NCBI RefSeq assembly: GCF_009765755.1
Contig: NZ_LMUV01000004.1
Location: forward strand, 1-64,000
Length of the DNA: 64,000 bases
Origin: Rhodanobacter sp. L36
GTDB taxonomy: Bacteria; Pseudomonadota; Gammaproteobacteria; Xanthomonadales; Rhodanobacteraceae
Direction of reading: 5' to 3'
In this document: positions 31,485-41,628 of the stretch, in pieces
How the letters are laid out: every line of letters begins with the position of its first letter
Numbering within the stretch: position 1 is the stretch's first letter
Position numbers and translations under genes: made by a program
The notes under the pieces: generated by a model
Databases searched by the model: none
Seen by the model: the letters and a program-made list of their open reading frames with translations, nothing else
What the model was told of the DNA's origin: nothing

Positions 31485-31829
31485 CCGCGGTCGCGAACAA
31501 TCACGGCAGAAGGAGCGCCAAGGTGCTCCTTCTGCCGTCGATGATCAGGGTTTTCGCCGCGACAAGGACTTCGCGTTGCGCCGGTTCGGGAAACGCATTC
31601 ACGAGCATCCTTTGAATCGCAATCGCTTGTCCGGTCAAGGCGCCGACGTCGCGCGACATTTTCGTCGAGTGACGCGTGTTCGCACAGCGACATTCAGGCG
31701 ATGCCGCGCGCCAAACCGTTGCTGTCTGTCGGCCCAACGAACTCTTGCACTTTCGCGGTCGCGCGCGGTCGAATCGCTAAGATGACCAGTCAGGCGCCGT
31801 GCCTGTTTCGTGGTTCGATGGAGTCGATC
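31485..31829. other. Intergenic region between icd and the TraB/GumN pair
   Basis: About 345 bp. It holds a 14-bp-stem hairpin (31503-31538) just after icd. The remainder shows no recognisable gene; an upstream extension of the next reading frame reaches 31701 but lacks protein-like character. Confidence 0.5.
31503..31538 (+). terminator. Perfect 14-bp hairpin downstream of icd
   Basis: ACGGCAGAAGGAGC (31503-31516) and GCTCCTTCTGCCGT (31525-31538) pair perfectly around an 8-nt loop, 19 bp after the icd stop codon. There is no T-tract, so it may stabilise the 3' end rather than terminate. Confidence 0.5.
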
Positions 31830-32873
31830 ATGCGCCTCGTACTTGCCAGCATCGCGCTGTCGCTGAGCCTGCCAGGCTTCGTCCATGCGCAGGTGTCAGC
31901 ATCGACAGTGCCGACGCCCGATCAGATCACTAACCTCGAGGCCACCACGGTCAGCGGCGTGATGCCCGGGCCCGGGCTCTGGAGGGTGAGCAAGGGCGAT
32001 CACGTGATGTGGGTACTCGGCACGCTGTCGCCGTTGCCGCAGCGCATGCAGTGGGAATCGCGCGACCTCGAAGATGCGATCAGCCATTCGCAACAGGTGC
32101 TGCTGTCGCCCACGATCAAGCCGAAGGTCGACGTCGGCTTCTTCGGCAAGTTGTTTCTGCTGCCTTCGGCGTACAGCGCGCGCAAGAACGACAACGGTGC
32201 CACGCTGCAGCAGGTGCTGCCGGCACCGACCTACGCACGCTGGTTGGTGCTGAAACAGAAATACATCGGCAAGGACAATGGCGTCGAGCGCTGGCGACCT
32301 ATCTTTGCCGCGCAGCAGCTGTACCGAAAGGCGATCAGGGCCAACGACCTCAGCAGCTCCGGCGGCGTGCAGGCGAACATCGACGCGCTGGCGAAAAAAT
32401 ACGGCATCAACGAAACACCGACCACGTACGAGGTGGTGATCGAACATCCGCACGATGCGATCAAGACATTCAAAAGCTCGGGTATCGACGATGTCGGTTG
32501 CTTCGGACGCACGCTGGACAGCATCGAGCACGACATGCCGGCGATCACGGCACGCGCGAATGCATGGGCCACCGGCGATCTGCAGGCGCTGCGCACGCTG
32601 CCGCACAGTGATCGTTTTGGTACTTGCGTCAACGCGATCACCGGCGCCGAGTTCGCACGCAAGCTTGGTTTCGCCGATGCGCCGCAGAAACTCGAAGCGC
32701 TCTGGATCAATGCCGCGCGCGTGGCATTGCGCGACAACAAGCAGACGTTCGCGATGCTGCCGATCGATCAACTGCTCACCGCCGACGGTTACCTGGCGAA
32801 ACTCAAGGCGCAGGGTTATCAGGTCGACGCGCCCGAAGAAGATACCGACACCGATGCCGGCAGTACGCCGTGA
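31830..32873 (+). CDS. TraB/GumN family exported protein (copy 1)
   Basis: A 347-residue protein with a signal peptide (MRLVLASIALSLSLPGFVHA). The domain opens GPGLWRVSKGDHVMWVLGTL, the hallmark of TraB/GumN proteins, which are metalloprotease-like (Tiki/TraB superfamily) and include GumN near xanthan genes; their activity in bacteria is mostly unproven. Two GxHxG-type motifs seen in active members are not evident: the first reads VLGTLSPLPQRM, without a His. ATG at 31830 is chosen because GGAG ends 6 bp upstream; ATG at 31818 is in frame. A paralogue follows 58 bp later. Confidence 0.82.
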   Translation: MRLVLASIALSLSLPGFVHAQVSASTVPTPDQITNLEATTVSGVMPGPGLWRVSKGDHVMWVLGTLSPLPQRMQWESRDLEDAISHSQQVLLSPTIKPKVDVGFFGKLFLLPSAYSARKNDNGATLQQVLPAPTYARWLVLKQKYIGKDNGVERWRPIFAAQQLYRKAIRANDLSSSGGVQANIDALAKKYGINETPTTYEVVIEHPHDAIKTFKSSGIDDVGCFGRTLDSIEHDMPAITARANAWATGDLQALRTLPHSDRFGTCVNAITGAEFARKLGFADAPQKLEALWINAARVALRDNKQTFAMLPIDQLLTADGYLAKLKAQGYQVDAPEEDTDTDAGSTP

Positions 32874-32931
32874 TGTTCGTCAACTCGATCGCGCATTGAT
32901 CGTTGCCGGAGGAGTGACTGGAGGAGGCAGG

Positions 32932-33990
32932 ATGCGATATTCGAAGGTGCTGTTTTTCTGTGCCGTGTTCGCTACAACCTCGGCCATGGCGCAAACGTCG
33001 ACGACATCTGCAGCAGCGCCAGCCAGCGCGCCCGACAAAGATCGCGCCACCAATCTTCAGCAGGTCACCGTGAGTGGTGTTCAGCCCGGGCCGGGCCTGT
33101 GGAAAATCAGCAAGGGCGATCACGTGCTATGGGTGCTCGGCACGTTGACGCCGCTGCCGAAGAACATGCAGTGGGAGGCGCGCGAAGTGCAGGACGATCT
33201 CGCACGCGCACAACAGGTGCTGGACGCGCCGACCATCGATGTCGATGCGGACATCGGGTTCTTCGGCAAGCTGGCCTTGCTCCCGTCGCTGATCGGCGTA
33301 CGCAGCAATCCGGGTGGCCGAAAGCTGCAGGACTTGATGCCTGCGACGGAATACGCGCGATGGCTGGCGCTGAAAAAGAAATACATCGGTCACGACAATG
33401 GTGTCGAGAAGCAGCGGCCGATTTTCGCAGCGATCACGCTGTACTTCGCCGCGATCAAGCAGGCGCAGCTGGCGGACAAGGTGATCGATCCAGTGATAGG
33501 GAAAGAACTGAAGCAGCGCGGCATGAAGGCCACGCCGGTGGCTTTCACGATCCAGGTGAAAAATCCGCGCGAGCTCGTGAAGGATTTCAAGCACGAATCG
33601 ATCGGGGATCTCGACTGCTTCAGCAAGACGCTCGATCACCTCGAAAGCGACGTAGGCATGATGCGCGAGCGCGCCAACGCCTGGTCGACGGGCGATCTGG
33701 ATCACCTGCGCGCATTGCCGATGAGCAACGAGATGGACGTTTGCGTGTCGGCGATCACCGAATCGGGTATCGCGCAAAAACTCGGCGTTGCCGATCTCCG
33801 CAAAAAACTCGCGGCGACCTGGGTATCGGCGGCGAGTCAGGCGCTGGATGCCAACCGATTCACCTTTGCTTCGTTGCCGATAGCCAATCTGCTCGGGCCG
33901 AATAGCTACCTGAGCACGATGAGATCACGCGGGTATCGTGTCGACCTGCCGGACGGACTGAGCGACGAATCCGGCAGCCCCGAAAAGTAG
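32932..33990 (+). CDS. TraB/GumN family exported protein (copy 2)
   Basis: A 352-residue paralogue of the preceding gene, alignable over its full length (for example GPGLWKISKGDHVLWVLGTL, GFFGKLALLP, ARWLALKKKYIGHDNGVE). It has its own signal peptide (MRYSKVLFFCAVFATTSAMA) and a strong GGAGGAGG ribosome site before the ATG at 32932. As in copy 1, the first metal-motif position reads GTLTPLP without a His. The tandem arrangement points to local duplication followed by considerable divergence. It converges on the aldo/keto reductase gene with only 9 bp between the stops. Confidence 0.82.
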   Translation: MRYSKVLFFCAVFATTSAMAQTSTTSAAAPASAPDKDRATNLQQVTVSGVQPGPGLWKISKGDHVLWVLGTLTPLPKNMQWEAREVQDDLARAQQVLDAPTIDVDADIGFFGKLALLPSLIGVRSNPGGRKLQDLMPATEYARWLALKKKYIGHDNGVEKQRPIFAAITLYFAAIKQAQLADKVIDPVIGKELKQRGMKATPVAFTIQVKNPRELVKDFKHESIGDLDCFSKTLDHLESDVGMMRERANAWSTGDLDHLRALPMSNEMDVCVSAITESGIAQKLGVADLRKKLAATWVSAASQALDANRFTFASLPIANLLGPNSYLSTMRSRGYRVDLPDGLSDESGSPEK

Positions 33991-33999
33991 AGTTCCAGC

Positions 34000-34944
34000 T
34001 CAGTCGCTCGCTGCATCCAGTTGGGCGATTTCGTTGTCATTCAATTCGAGTTGGGCGGCGCCGAACAATTCGCGCAATTGCTCCACGCTGGTAGCGCTGG
34101 CAATCGGTGCAGTGATACCGGGGCGTGCCATCAGCCACGCCAGTGCGACCTGTGCAGGCTTTGCCTGATGGCTGACGGCAATATCATCGAGCGCGGCGAG
34201 AATCTGCGTGCCGCGCGGGTTGAGGTATTTCTTCACTGCGCCGCCGCGCGCCGCACTCTTGGAAAGGTCGGTATCGCTGCGGTATTTGCCGCTGAGGAAA
34301 CCGCTAGCCAGCGAGTAGTAGCTGATCACGCCAATGTTTTCCGCGCGGATCAACGGCTCCAGCGCCTGCTCGTAACCCGAACGGTCGGCGAGGTTGTACT
34401 CGGGCTGCAGGCTTTCGTAGCGCGGAAGATTGTTGTCCTTCGACACCTTCAACGCGTCCGCGAGACGATCAGCTTTGTAGTTGGAAGCGCCGATCACACG
34501 CACCTTGCCGGCATCGATCAGACGTCCAAACGCATCGAGCGTTTCATGCAGCGGTACGCTGGCATCGTCTTCATGCGCCTGGTAGAGGTCGATGTGATCG
34601 GTCTGCAGACGCTTGAGTGAACCTTCCACCGCCAACTGGATGTTGCGTGGCGAAAGGCCAGGTTGCTCGTTCCACTTGGCCACCTTGGTGGCGATCACCA
34701 CCTGATCGCGCTTGCCGCTCTGCGTGAACCACTTGCCGATGATGGTTTCCGAATCGCCGCCGCGGTTACCCGGCACCCACGCCGAATAGACGTCCGCCGT
34801 ATCGACGAGGTTGAAGCCAGCGTCGACGAACGCGTCGAGCAGTTCGAAGGAACGTTTTTCATCCGCGCTCCAGCCGAACACGTTGCCGCCGAAGGCGAGC
34901 GGGGCGATGGACAACGACGATTTTCCAAGAGGACGCTTTTGCAC
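34000..34944 (-). CDS. Aldo/keto reductase (AKR, YajO/Tas-like)
   Basis: A 314-residue NADPH-dependent oxidoreductase with a TIM-barrel fold. LVDTADVYSAWVPG holds the catalytic Asp and Tyr, VVIATKVAKWNEQ the Lys, and HIDLYQAHEDD the His. VIGASNYKADRL and GISYYSLASGFLSGKY-like blocks place it among the oxidoreductases related to YajO and the potassium-channel beta subunit. Start GTG at 34944 (VQKRPLGKSSLS) is preferred because GAGG precedes it and the family begins there; the frame is open to 35043. It is divergent from a LysR regulator gene that may control it. Confidence 0.88.
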   Translation of the reverse strand: MQKRPLGKSSLSIAPLAFGGNVFGWSADEKRSFELLDAFVDAGFNLVDTADVYSAWVPGNRGGDSETIIGKWFTQSGKRDQVVIATKVAKWNEQPGLSPRNIQLAVEGSLKRLQTDHIDLYQAHEDDASVPLHETLDAFGRLIDAGKVRVIGASNYKADRLADALKVSKDNNLPRYESLQPEYNLADRSGYEQALEPLIRAENIGVISYYSLASGFLSGKYRSDTDLSKSAARGGAVKKYLNPRGTQILAALDDIAVSHQAKPAQVALAWLMARPGITAPIASATSVEQLRELFGAAQLELNDNEIAQLDAASD

Positions 34945-35329
34945 GGAACACCTCGGACGATGGGGAGCGACAAGCATGCGCGCGACCGAGCTAAGACCAT
35001 GTGATTCGTCCGAGGTTTTTGTGTGTGTGCGCGAATCAAACACTGCCGATCAGCGCGGACCCATCAGCCGCGGCCACACGGCCGCGCAGCGCACGAGCAA
35101 CGTTCGCTGCGGCTTGGCGAAAGGCCTGGATGTCTTGCGCTGCGCATCCGGGCGCCAGACAAGATCCTTGTGCGCAACGTGGCCGTGCAAAAACAGAAGA
35201 CGAGTCCAGATCGAACGCATGGGAAGCACCTTCCGATAGCCGCCGAGGCTTGGCGAAAATGCAATATAGGCGCGCGTCGGATGGCCAAAAAGCGATATAT
35301 TCGCAAGTCAGCCTTGAGGAAAATTCAAG
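34945..35329. other. Divergent region between aldo/keto reductase and lysR genes
   Basis: About 385 bp. The part near lysR is A/T-richer and holds a near-palindrome GCGATATATTCGC at 35292-35304. Small open frames here (for example 35064-35306, minus) look like chance. Confidence 0.5.
35292..35304. promoter_or_regulatory. Candidate LysR operator / -10 region
   Basis: GCGATATATTCGC is an imperfect 13-bp palindrome 25 bp upstream of the lysR start, and contains a TATATT that could be the -10 box. LysR regulators commonly bind such dyads in their own divergent promoter. Confidence 0.4.
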
Positions 35330-36250
35330 ATGGGAAAGCCGCCGCTGGCCTTGCTGCAACAGTTCGTACTGGTCGCTCGCGAGGGCAATCTTTCGCGCGC
35401 GGCGGCACAGGCCAATCTCACTGTCAGCGCACTCAGCCATCAGATTCGTCAGCTGGAAGAACGACTGCAACAACGGCTGTTCGAACGCGGCCCGCGCGGC
35501 GTGAAGCTCACCATCGACGGATGCACTTTGCTCGATGCGGTGGGCGAACATTTCGATCACATCGAGCACGCGATGGCGCGCTATCGCAAACGCCCGAACG
35601 ATACGTTCACCCTGAGCGCCAGCACCGGCATCATGTCTGGTTGGCTGGTGCCACGCCTGCCGCGTTTGGTCGCTGCGCATCCCGAACTCGAACTCAATCT
35701 GCAGTCCGGTTCGGCGCTGGTGAATTTCGAGCGTGAGCCGGTGGACGCGGCGTTGCGTTACGGCCGCGGCACGTGGGATGGATTGCAAAGCGAACGTCTG
35801 TTCGGCGAGTGGATCGCGCCCGTCGCTGCGCCGGAGCTGGTGGCGAAAATGGCCGGCGCCGATCCATGTGATCTTTCGCAATGGCCGCTGCTTGGTGATC
35901 CGAATCCTTCGAGTCGCTGGAAACAGTGGTTTTCCAAAGTGGGCGGCGCACCACCCAGCCGTTACGTGGCGAACTTTGACAGCCTCGACGCGCAGCGCCA
36001 TGCAACGCTGGAAGGGCTCGGTGTGGCGATGGGCCGCATGGTGATGTCGAAATCGCTGATTGATGCCGGGCGCCTGACGGTACTCGGCGACCGCTATTTG
36101 CCGGTGGAAGAAGCGTACTGGTTGGTATATCCGCCACGCTCACAGGAACATCGCGGCTTCCTGCTTTTTCGCGAATGGCTGCTGGCCGAGGCGGACGATT
36201 ATTGTGGGCAGATGTCGGTATTCCGACCTGACGACACGCCTGTTCGCTGA
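35330..36250 (+). CDS. LysR-family transcriptional regulator (GcvA-like)
   Basis: A 306-residue LysR regulator. Residues 5-65 form the winged helix-turn-helix (LQQFVLVAREGNLSRAAAQA, TVSALSHQIRQLEERLQQRL), then a periplasmic-binding-like effector domain from about residue 92 (TFTLSASTGIMSGWLVPRL). The FERGPRGVKLT wing and PRLPRLVAAHPELEL resemble the GcvA/AmpR branch. AGGA lies 11 bp before the ATG. It is divergent from the aldo/keto reductase gene, the usual position for its target. The effector is unknown. frmA follows 72 bp later on the same strand but is probably separately controlled. Confidence 0.93.
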   Translation: MGKPPLALLQQFVLVAREGNLSRAAAQANLTVSALSHQIRQLEERLQQRLFERGPRGVKLTIDGCTLLDAVGEHFDHIEHAMARYRKRPNDTFTLSASTGIMSGWLVPRLPRLVAAHPELELNLQSGSALVNFEREPVDAALRYGRGTWDGLQSERLFGEWIAPVAAPELVAKMAGADPCDLSQWPLLGDPNPSSRWKQWFSKVGGAPPSRYVANFDSLDAQRHATLEGLGVAMGRMVMSKSLIDAGRLTVLGDRYLPVEEAYWLVYPPRSQEHRGFLLFREWLLAEADDYCGQMSVFRPDDTPVR

Positions 36251-36318
36251 TGCAGTTTCGAAAACCGGTCGCAAGCGTCATCATCGTGGGCTGTCATCGA
36301 TCCATCGTCAGGAGTTGA

Positions 36319-37434
<1,116 letters not shown>

Positions 37435-37436
37435 AC

Positions 37437-38936
37437 ATGCGGACGACGAAGACTCTCATGCATATCCGCACCTTGAAAAATATTGCTCTCGTCGCGCTGC
37501 TCGCTTTCGCCGGCGGCTGGCAGCCGTCGATCCACGCCAAGGAGGTGGCGCATGGTTTCCATGCGCTGCCGAAGCAGGATCAGGCAATGCTCGACGACGT
37601 CGAGAAACGCACATTCGAATACTTCCGCGACAGCGCCAACCCGGCGAGCGGACAGATGCCGGACCATTGGCCGCAGCAACCGCACAGCGATTATTTCTCG
37701 TCGATCGCCTCGATCGGTTTCGGCCTCACGGCTTACGGCATCGGCGTCGATCGGGGCTGGATGACGCGCCAGGAAGCCGTCAAGCGCACGCTGACCACCT
37801 TGCGTTTTTTCCACGATGCGCCGCTGAGCGATGCGGTCGATGCGCCCGGGAACCACGGTTTCTTCTACCACTTCCTGGACATGCGGAGCGGTCACCGCTC
37901 AGGCAGCCAGCAGCTGTCGGAGCTGTCATCGGTGGATACGTCGTGGTTGATGATGGGCGTGCTTTTCAGCGAGTCGTACTACGACCGCCCGAACAAGGAC
38001 GAGAAGGACATCCGCCGGCTGGCTGACGAAATCTATCGCCGCGTGGACTGGCCGTGGTTCACCGGCGGTAGCCCGTACATACAGGGCGGCTGGACGCCGG
38101 AGCACGGCTACGATTTCAATTACTGGCGCGGCTTCAACGAGGCGATGTCGGTCTACATCCTGGCGATCGGCTCGCCCACGCATCCGGTCGAGCCGGCCGC
38201 CTGGCAGCGCTGGACTGAAACCTACAGCCGCACCTGGGGCGAGTTTCAGGGGCAGGAATACCTCGGTGGTCATCCGTCGTTCTGGCACCAGTACAACCAC
38301 GTGTGGATCGACTTCCGCGGCATCCAGGACGACTACATGCGCGCGCATGGCATCGACTATTTCATCAACAGCCGGCGCGCCGCGCTGGCGCAGCGGCAGT
38401 ACGCGATTCACAACCCGATGCAGTGGACCGGTTACGGCGCCACGGTCTGGGGTCTCACCGCGTCCAACGGACCTCGCGGTGATCCACTGCCCGGTCAGCC
38501 CGATCCGTATGCCAACGACTCGAAGGAATTTTTCGGCTACATGGCTCGCGGTGCCAGCGTGCGGCAAGTGGTCGACGACGGAACGATCGCGCCGACCGCT
38601 GCGGTGTCGTCGATCGCATTTGCGCCGGAACAGGTGATCCCGACCATTCGCGATATGGAGAAGCGTTACGGCGCCAATGTTTACACGCGCTACGGTTTCG
38701 TGGACGCGTTCAATCCGAGCTTCCATTTCACCGATCGTCCGCTCCACAGTGGACGGGTGGTGCCGGGTCTGGGCTGGGTGGATAACGAATATCTGGGTAT
38801 CGACCAGGGGCCGATCGTCACCATGCTCGAAAACTACCGCAGCGATTTCGTCTGGCGCGTGATGCGACGCAACCCGTACATCCGTGCCGGGCTCGAACGC
38901 GCCGGCTTCAAGGGTGGATGGCTCGACCGACACTGA
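37437..38936 (+). CDS. Exported glucoamylase-domain protein (GH144-like)
   Basis: A 499-residue protein. A signal peptide (about residues 8-35, LKNIALVALLAFAGG) is followed by a PF10091-type (alpha/alpha) barrel: LDDVEKRTFEYFRDSANP, SIASIGFGLTAYGIGVDRGW, DTSWLMMGVLFSESYYD, GYDFNYWRGFNEAMSVYILAI and GLGWVDNEYLGIDQGPIVTM. This matches the family that contains GH144 endo-beta-1,2-glucanases, so a role in cyclic or linear beta-1,2-glucan (osmoregulated periplasmic glucan) turnover is likely. It starts 2 bp after the frmA stop codon, which suggests a shared transcript. ATG at 37458 is an alternative start nearer the signal peptide. Confidence 0.82.
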   Translation: MRTTKTLMHIRTLKNIALVALLAFAGGWQPSIHAKEVAHGFHALPKQDQAMLDDVEKRTFEYFRDSANPASGQMPDHWPQQPHSDYFSSIASIGFGLTAYGIGVDRGWMTRQEAVKRTLTTLRFFHDAPLSDAVDAPGNHGFFYHFLDMRSGHRSGSQQLSELSSVDTSWLMMGVLFSESYYDRPNKDEKDIRRLADEIYRRVDWPWFTGGSPYIQGGWTPEHGYDFNYWRGFNEAMSVYILAIGSPTHPVEPAAWQRWTETYSRTWGEFQGQEYLGGHPSFWHQYNHVWIDFRGIQDDYMRAHGIDYFINSRRAALAQRQYAIHNPMQWTGYGATVWGLTASNGPRGDPLPGQPDPYANDSKEFFGYMARGASVRQVVDDGTIAPTAAVSSIAFAPEQVIPTIRDMEKRYGANVYTRYGFVDAFNPSFHFTDRPLHSGRVVPGLGWVDNEYLGIDQGPIVTMLENYRSDFVWRVMRRNPYIRAGLERAGFKGGWLDRH

Positions 38937-39066
38937 GCGCATCAACAACTGCTGCGATTCGAAGGTGACGACAGGATTCCACTGTTCGTGCACATTTTCA
39001 CCGCCACATTGCGGCAAACTTGGGCGGCATGGTCGGCCATGCCAGAAACGCGTGGGAGCGCACGAC

Positions 39067-39990
39067 ATGGAAAAGAACCGGATTGGAAAACGCACGCGTC
39101 TCGCAACGCTGTGGCTGGCGTCGCTGTGCCTGTTGCCGTTGGCTGCGTTCGCACAGGCCGCGCCCGCAACAACGTCGGCCGACCAGCCAGCCGACGAACT
39201 GGTGCCGCCGACCAGCGCCAGCGATTTCACTTCAAGCCAGCTCGACGATGCACTCGCCGGCAGCTGGCGTACCGCGAGTTTTCGCGCGCGCGACGTGTAT
39301 CGACACCCCAAGGCGACGTTGCAGTTCTTCGGTATCCGTCCCGATCAGACGGTGATCGAAATCACGCCCGGCGGCGGCTGGTACAGCGAAATCCTGGCGC
39401 CGTTGCTGCACGACAATGGGCACTACATCGCCGCTGTCGAGAAGGCGGATGCTGGCGAGGCGAAGCAGGATCACGATGCGCTGCATACCAAGTTCGCCGT
39501 TGATTCCGCGCATTACGGCAAGGCGCAGTTCGTCGAGTTCGACCCGAAGGCGCCGGTGTTCGGCGCGCCGAATTCGGCGGATCTCGTGCTCACTTTTCGC
39601 AACGTGCACAACTGGGTGATGGCTGGCACGGCGCCGGCGATGTTCAAGGCGTTTTTCGCCGTGCTGCGACCCGGCGGCGTGCTCGGCGTGGAAGACCATC
39701 GCGCCAGCGACGGCGCGGCGCTGGACTCGGTGAAAGCCAGCGGTTACTTGCCAACCAGCTACGTCGAAAAGCTCGCGACCGACGCGGGGTTCCGCCTCGA
39801 TGAAAGCAGCGAGATCAACGCCAACCCGAAGGACACCAAGAATTATCCGAAGGGCGTGTGGACGTTGCCGCCGACGCTGGCGCTGGGCGAACAGGACAAG
39901 GCGAAGTATCATGCGATCGGCGAATCCGATCGCATGACGCTGCGTTTCGTCAAACCCGTGGGGTCTGCTGCAGCCGACTCCGCGCGCTGA
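39067..39990 (+). CDS. Exported class I SAM-dependent methyltransferase-like protein
   Basis: A 307-residue protein with a clear signal peptide ([20 protein letters not shown], cut near AQA) and then a COG4798-type methyltransferase fold: [20 protein letters not shown] is motif [11 protein letters not shown] motif [17 protein letters not shown] motif IV-like and [17 protein letters not shown] the beta-5 block. Known SAM methyltransferases work in the cytoplasm, so an exported form is odd; the family does exist with signal peptides, and its activity is not established. It has its own promoter space (130 bp) after the glucanase-like gene and is 19 bp upstream of rluE. Confidence 0.8.
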   Translation: MEKNRIGKRTRLATLWLASLCLLPLAAFAQAAPATTSADQPADELVPPTSASDFTSSQLDDALAGSWRTASFRARDVYRHPKATLQFFGIRPDQTVIEITPGGGWYSEILAPLLHDNGHYIAAVEKADAGEAKQDHDALHTKFAVDSAHYGKAQFVEFDPKAPVFGAPNSADLVLTFRNVHNWVMAGTAPAMFKAFFAVLRPGGVLGVEDHRASDGAALDSVKASGYLPTSYVEKLATDAGFRLDESSEINANPKDTKNYPKGVWTLPPTLALGEQDKAKYHAIGESDRMTLRFVKPVGSAAADSAR

Positions 39991-40009
39991 TTTTGCGCAA
40001 CGTCCGGCC

Positions 40010-40543
40010 ATGTTGATCGCGCTCAACAAGCCGTACGACGTGCTGTGCCAGTTCACCGACGCGCAAGGCCGTCGTACGCTCGCGGATTATGTACATCAAA
40101 AGGACGTCTATGCGGCTGGACGTCTGGATCGCGACAGCGAAGGCCTGTTGCTTCTCACGGATGATGGCAGCGTGGCACATCGGCTCACCGATCCGCGGCA
40201 CAAGCAGGAAAAGACTTATCTGGTGCAGGTCGAGGGCGAGATCGACGATGCGGCACTGTTGTCGTTGCGCCGTGGCGTGCATCTCAACGACGGACTCACT
40301 CTGCCGGCGCTGGCCGAGCATGCGATCGAACCGTCGTGGTTATGGCCGCGCGATCCGCCGGTGCGTTTTCGCCAGAACATTCCCACCTGCTGGCTCACGT
40401 TGACGCTTCGCGAAGGACGCAACCGACAGGTTCGGCGGATGACAGCGGCGGTCGGGTTTCCGACGCTTCGATTGATTCGCGTGCGCGTGGGCGAGCACGC
40501 GCTCAACGAGCTGGCGCCCGGCAAAACGCGCGTACTCGTGTAA
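40010..40543 (+). CDS. rluE: 23S rRNA pseudouridine synthase RluE-like
   Basis: A 177-residue RsuA/RluE-family pseudouridine synthase. [19 protein letters not shown] contains the catalytic Asp in the RLD motif, and [20 protein letters not shown] is the conserved second block. There is no N-terminal S4 domain, as in RluE/RluF-type short members; E. coli RluE makes pseudouridine 2457 in 23S rRNA. The ATG at 40010 starts [14 protein letters not shown], the typical family beginning. It follows the methyltransferase gene closely and converges on tatD, 9 bp apart. Confidence 0.9.
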   Translation: MLIALNKPYDVLCQFTDAQGRRTLADYVHQKDVYAAGRLDRDSEGLLLLTDDGSVAHRLTDPRHKQEKTYLVQVEGEIDDAALLSLRRGVHLNDGLTLPALAEHAIEPSWLWPRDPPVRFRQNIPTCWLTLTLREGRNRQVRRMTAAVGFPTLRLIRVRVGEHALNELAPGKTRVLV

Positions 40544-40552
40544 TCCCGAAGG

Positions 40553-41347
40553 TCAGATGGAAGACAAACCGAAGAACGCTTCGGCCGTAACGGTGCTGTT
40601 CGCCGCCGTCACTTCCACTGGCTCGCCACGATCGCGCGCCACTTCCTCGCAGATGTGTCGCAGGTACATCGGTTCGTTGCGTCGGTGCGCGGGCTGCGGT
40701 CGTACCGTGCGTGGCAACAGATACGGCGCGTCGGTTTCCAGCATCAAACGATTTGCGGGAATCTCGCGAACCAGTTCGCGCAGATGTGTGCCGCGCCGTT
40801 CGTCGCAAATCCAGCCGGTGATGCCGATGTGGCAATCCAGCGCAAGGTAATCGCGCAGTGCTTCGCCGGTATCGGTGAAGCAGTGCACCACCGCTGCCGG
40901 CAGCTTGTCGCGATAGCGGCGCAGCAGCGCGATGAAATCCGTATGTGCATCGCGCTGATGCAGAAACAGTGGCTTCTGCACATCCACCGCGATCTGCAAC
41001 TGCCGTTCGAATACCTGCAACTGCACTTCGCGCGGCGAATAATTTCGGTTGTAGTCGAGGCCGGTTTCGCCGATGGCGCATACCATCTGGTCGCGCGCCA
41101 GCGCGCGCAACTCATCGTCTGTCGCGTCGTCGTAGTCGATCGCGTGATGCGGATGCACGCCGGCCGTAGCGAACAGCACACCCACGTGCGCCCGCGCCAA
41201 CTCCAGCGCATGTCGACTTCCATCGCGCGAAGCGCCCGTCACGATCATCCGACCCACGCCGTGGGCGCGAGCACGCTGCAGCACAACATCGAAATCATGC
41301 TGGAAAGATTCGTGTCCGAGGTTGGTTCCGATATCAAGCAACTGCAC
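40553..41347 (-). CDS. tatD: TatD-family metal-dependent hydrolase / DNase
   Basis: A 264-residue TIM-barrel hydrolase. LLDIGTNLGHESF replaces the usual DxHxH start with the TatD-type D-I-G-x-N-L variant; TAGVHPHHA, AIGETGLDYNRN (Glu), QKPLFLHQRDAH and VHCFTDTGE give the remaining metal ligands, and LMLETDAPYLLP the catalytic Asp. E. coli TatD is a 3'-5' exonuclease on DNA and RNA. GTG at 41347 is chosen because GGAG lies about 9 bp upstream and the family starts there; the open frame extends to 41443. It is divergent from the S8 protease gene. Confidence 0.9.
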   Translation of the reverse strand: MQLLDIGTNLGHESFQHDFDVVLQRARAHGVGRMIVTGASRDGSRHALELARAHVGVLFATAGVHPHHAIDYDDATDDELRALARDQMVCAIGETGLDYNRNYSPREVQLQVFERQLQIAVDVQKPLFLHQRDAHTDFIALLRRYRDKLPAAVVHCFTDTGEALRDYLALDCHIGITGWICDERRGTHLRELVREIPANRLMLETDAPYLLPRTVRPQPAHRRNEPMYLRHICEEVARDRGEPVEVTAANSTVTAEAFFGLSSI

Positions 41348-41452
41348 TAAATACGCTCCCCGAACGAATCGCGATCGCGGCCGTACGCGGTGGTCGCAGC
41401 GCTGTCTTTCTGCACTCGCACAATTGAATTTTCCTCGAAGCAAAAGTTTGCG

Positions 41453-41482
41453 TTGACGATCGCAAGTTTTGGCTGCTAGTTT
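41453..41482 (+). promoter_or_regulatory. Candidate sigma-70 promoter of the S8 protease gene
   Basis: TTGACG (41453-41458) and TAGTTT (41477-41482) are spaced by 18 bp, about 147 bp upstream of the ATG at 41629. The leader between them is long and could hold control elements. Confidence 0.4.
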
Positions 41483-41628
41483 CGATGAACGGCATCACAT
41501 GGAGTGGCCGTTTGGGGGCTTGACACCGATCGTCGATCCGGTGGCAAGGGGCGCGGGGAGCGCTCCGGGCAAATCACTCTTGCCAGAGTTGCACGGCAAG
41601 GTCGCAGCCACTCATAGGGATAGCTCCA

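Noticed and set aside
35036..36001. A 321-residue frame antisense to the lysR gene
   Set aside because: The opposite strand encodes a clear LysR regulator; the composition fits a shadow frame.
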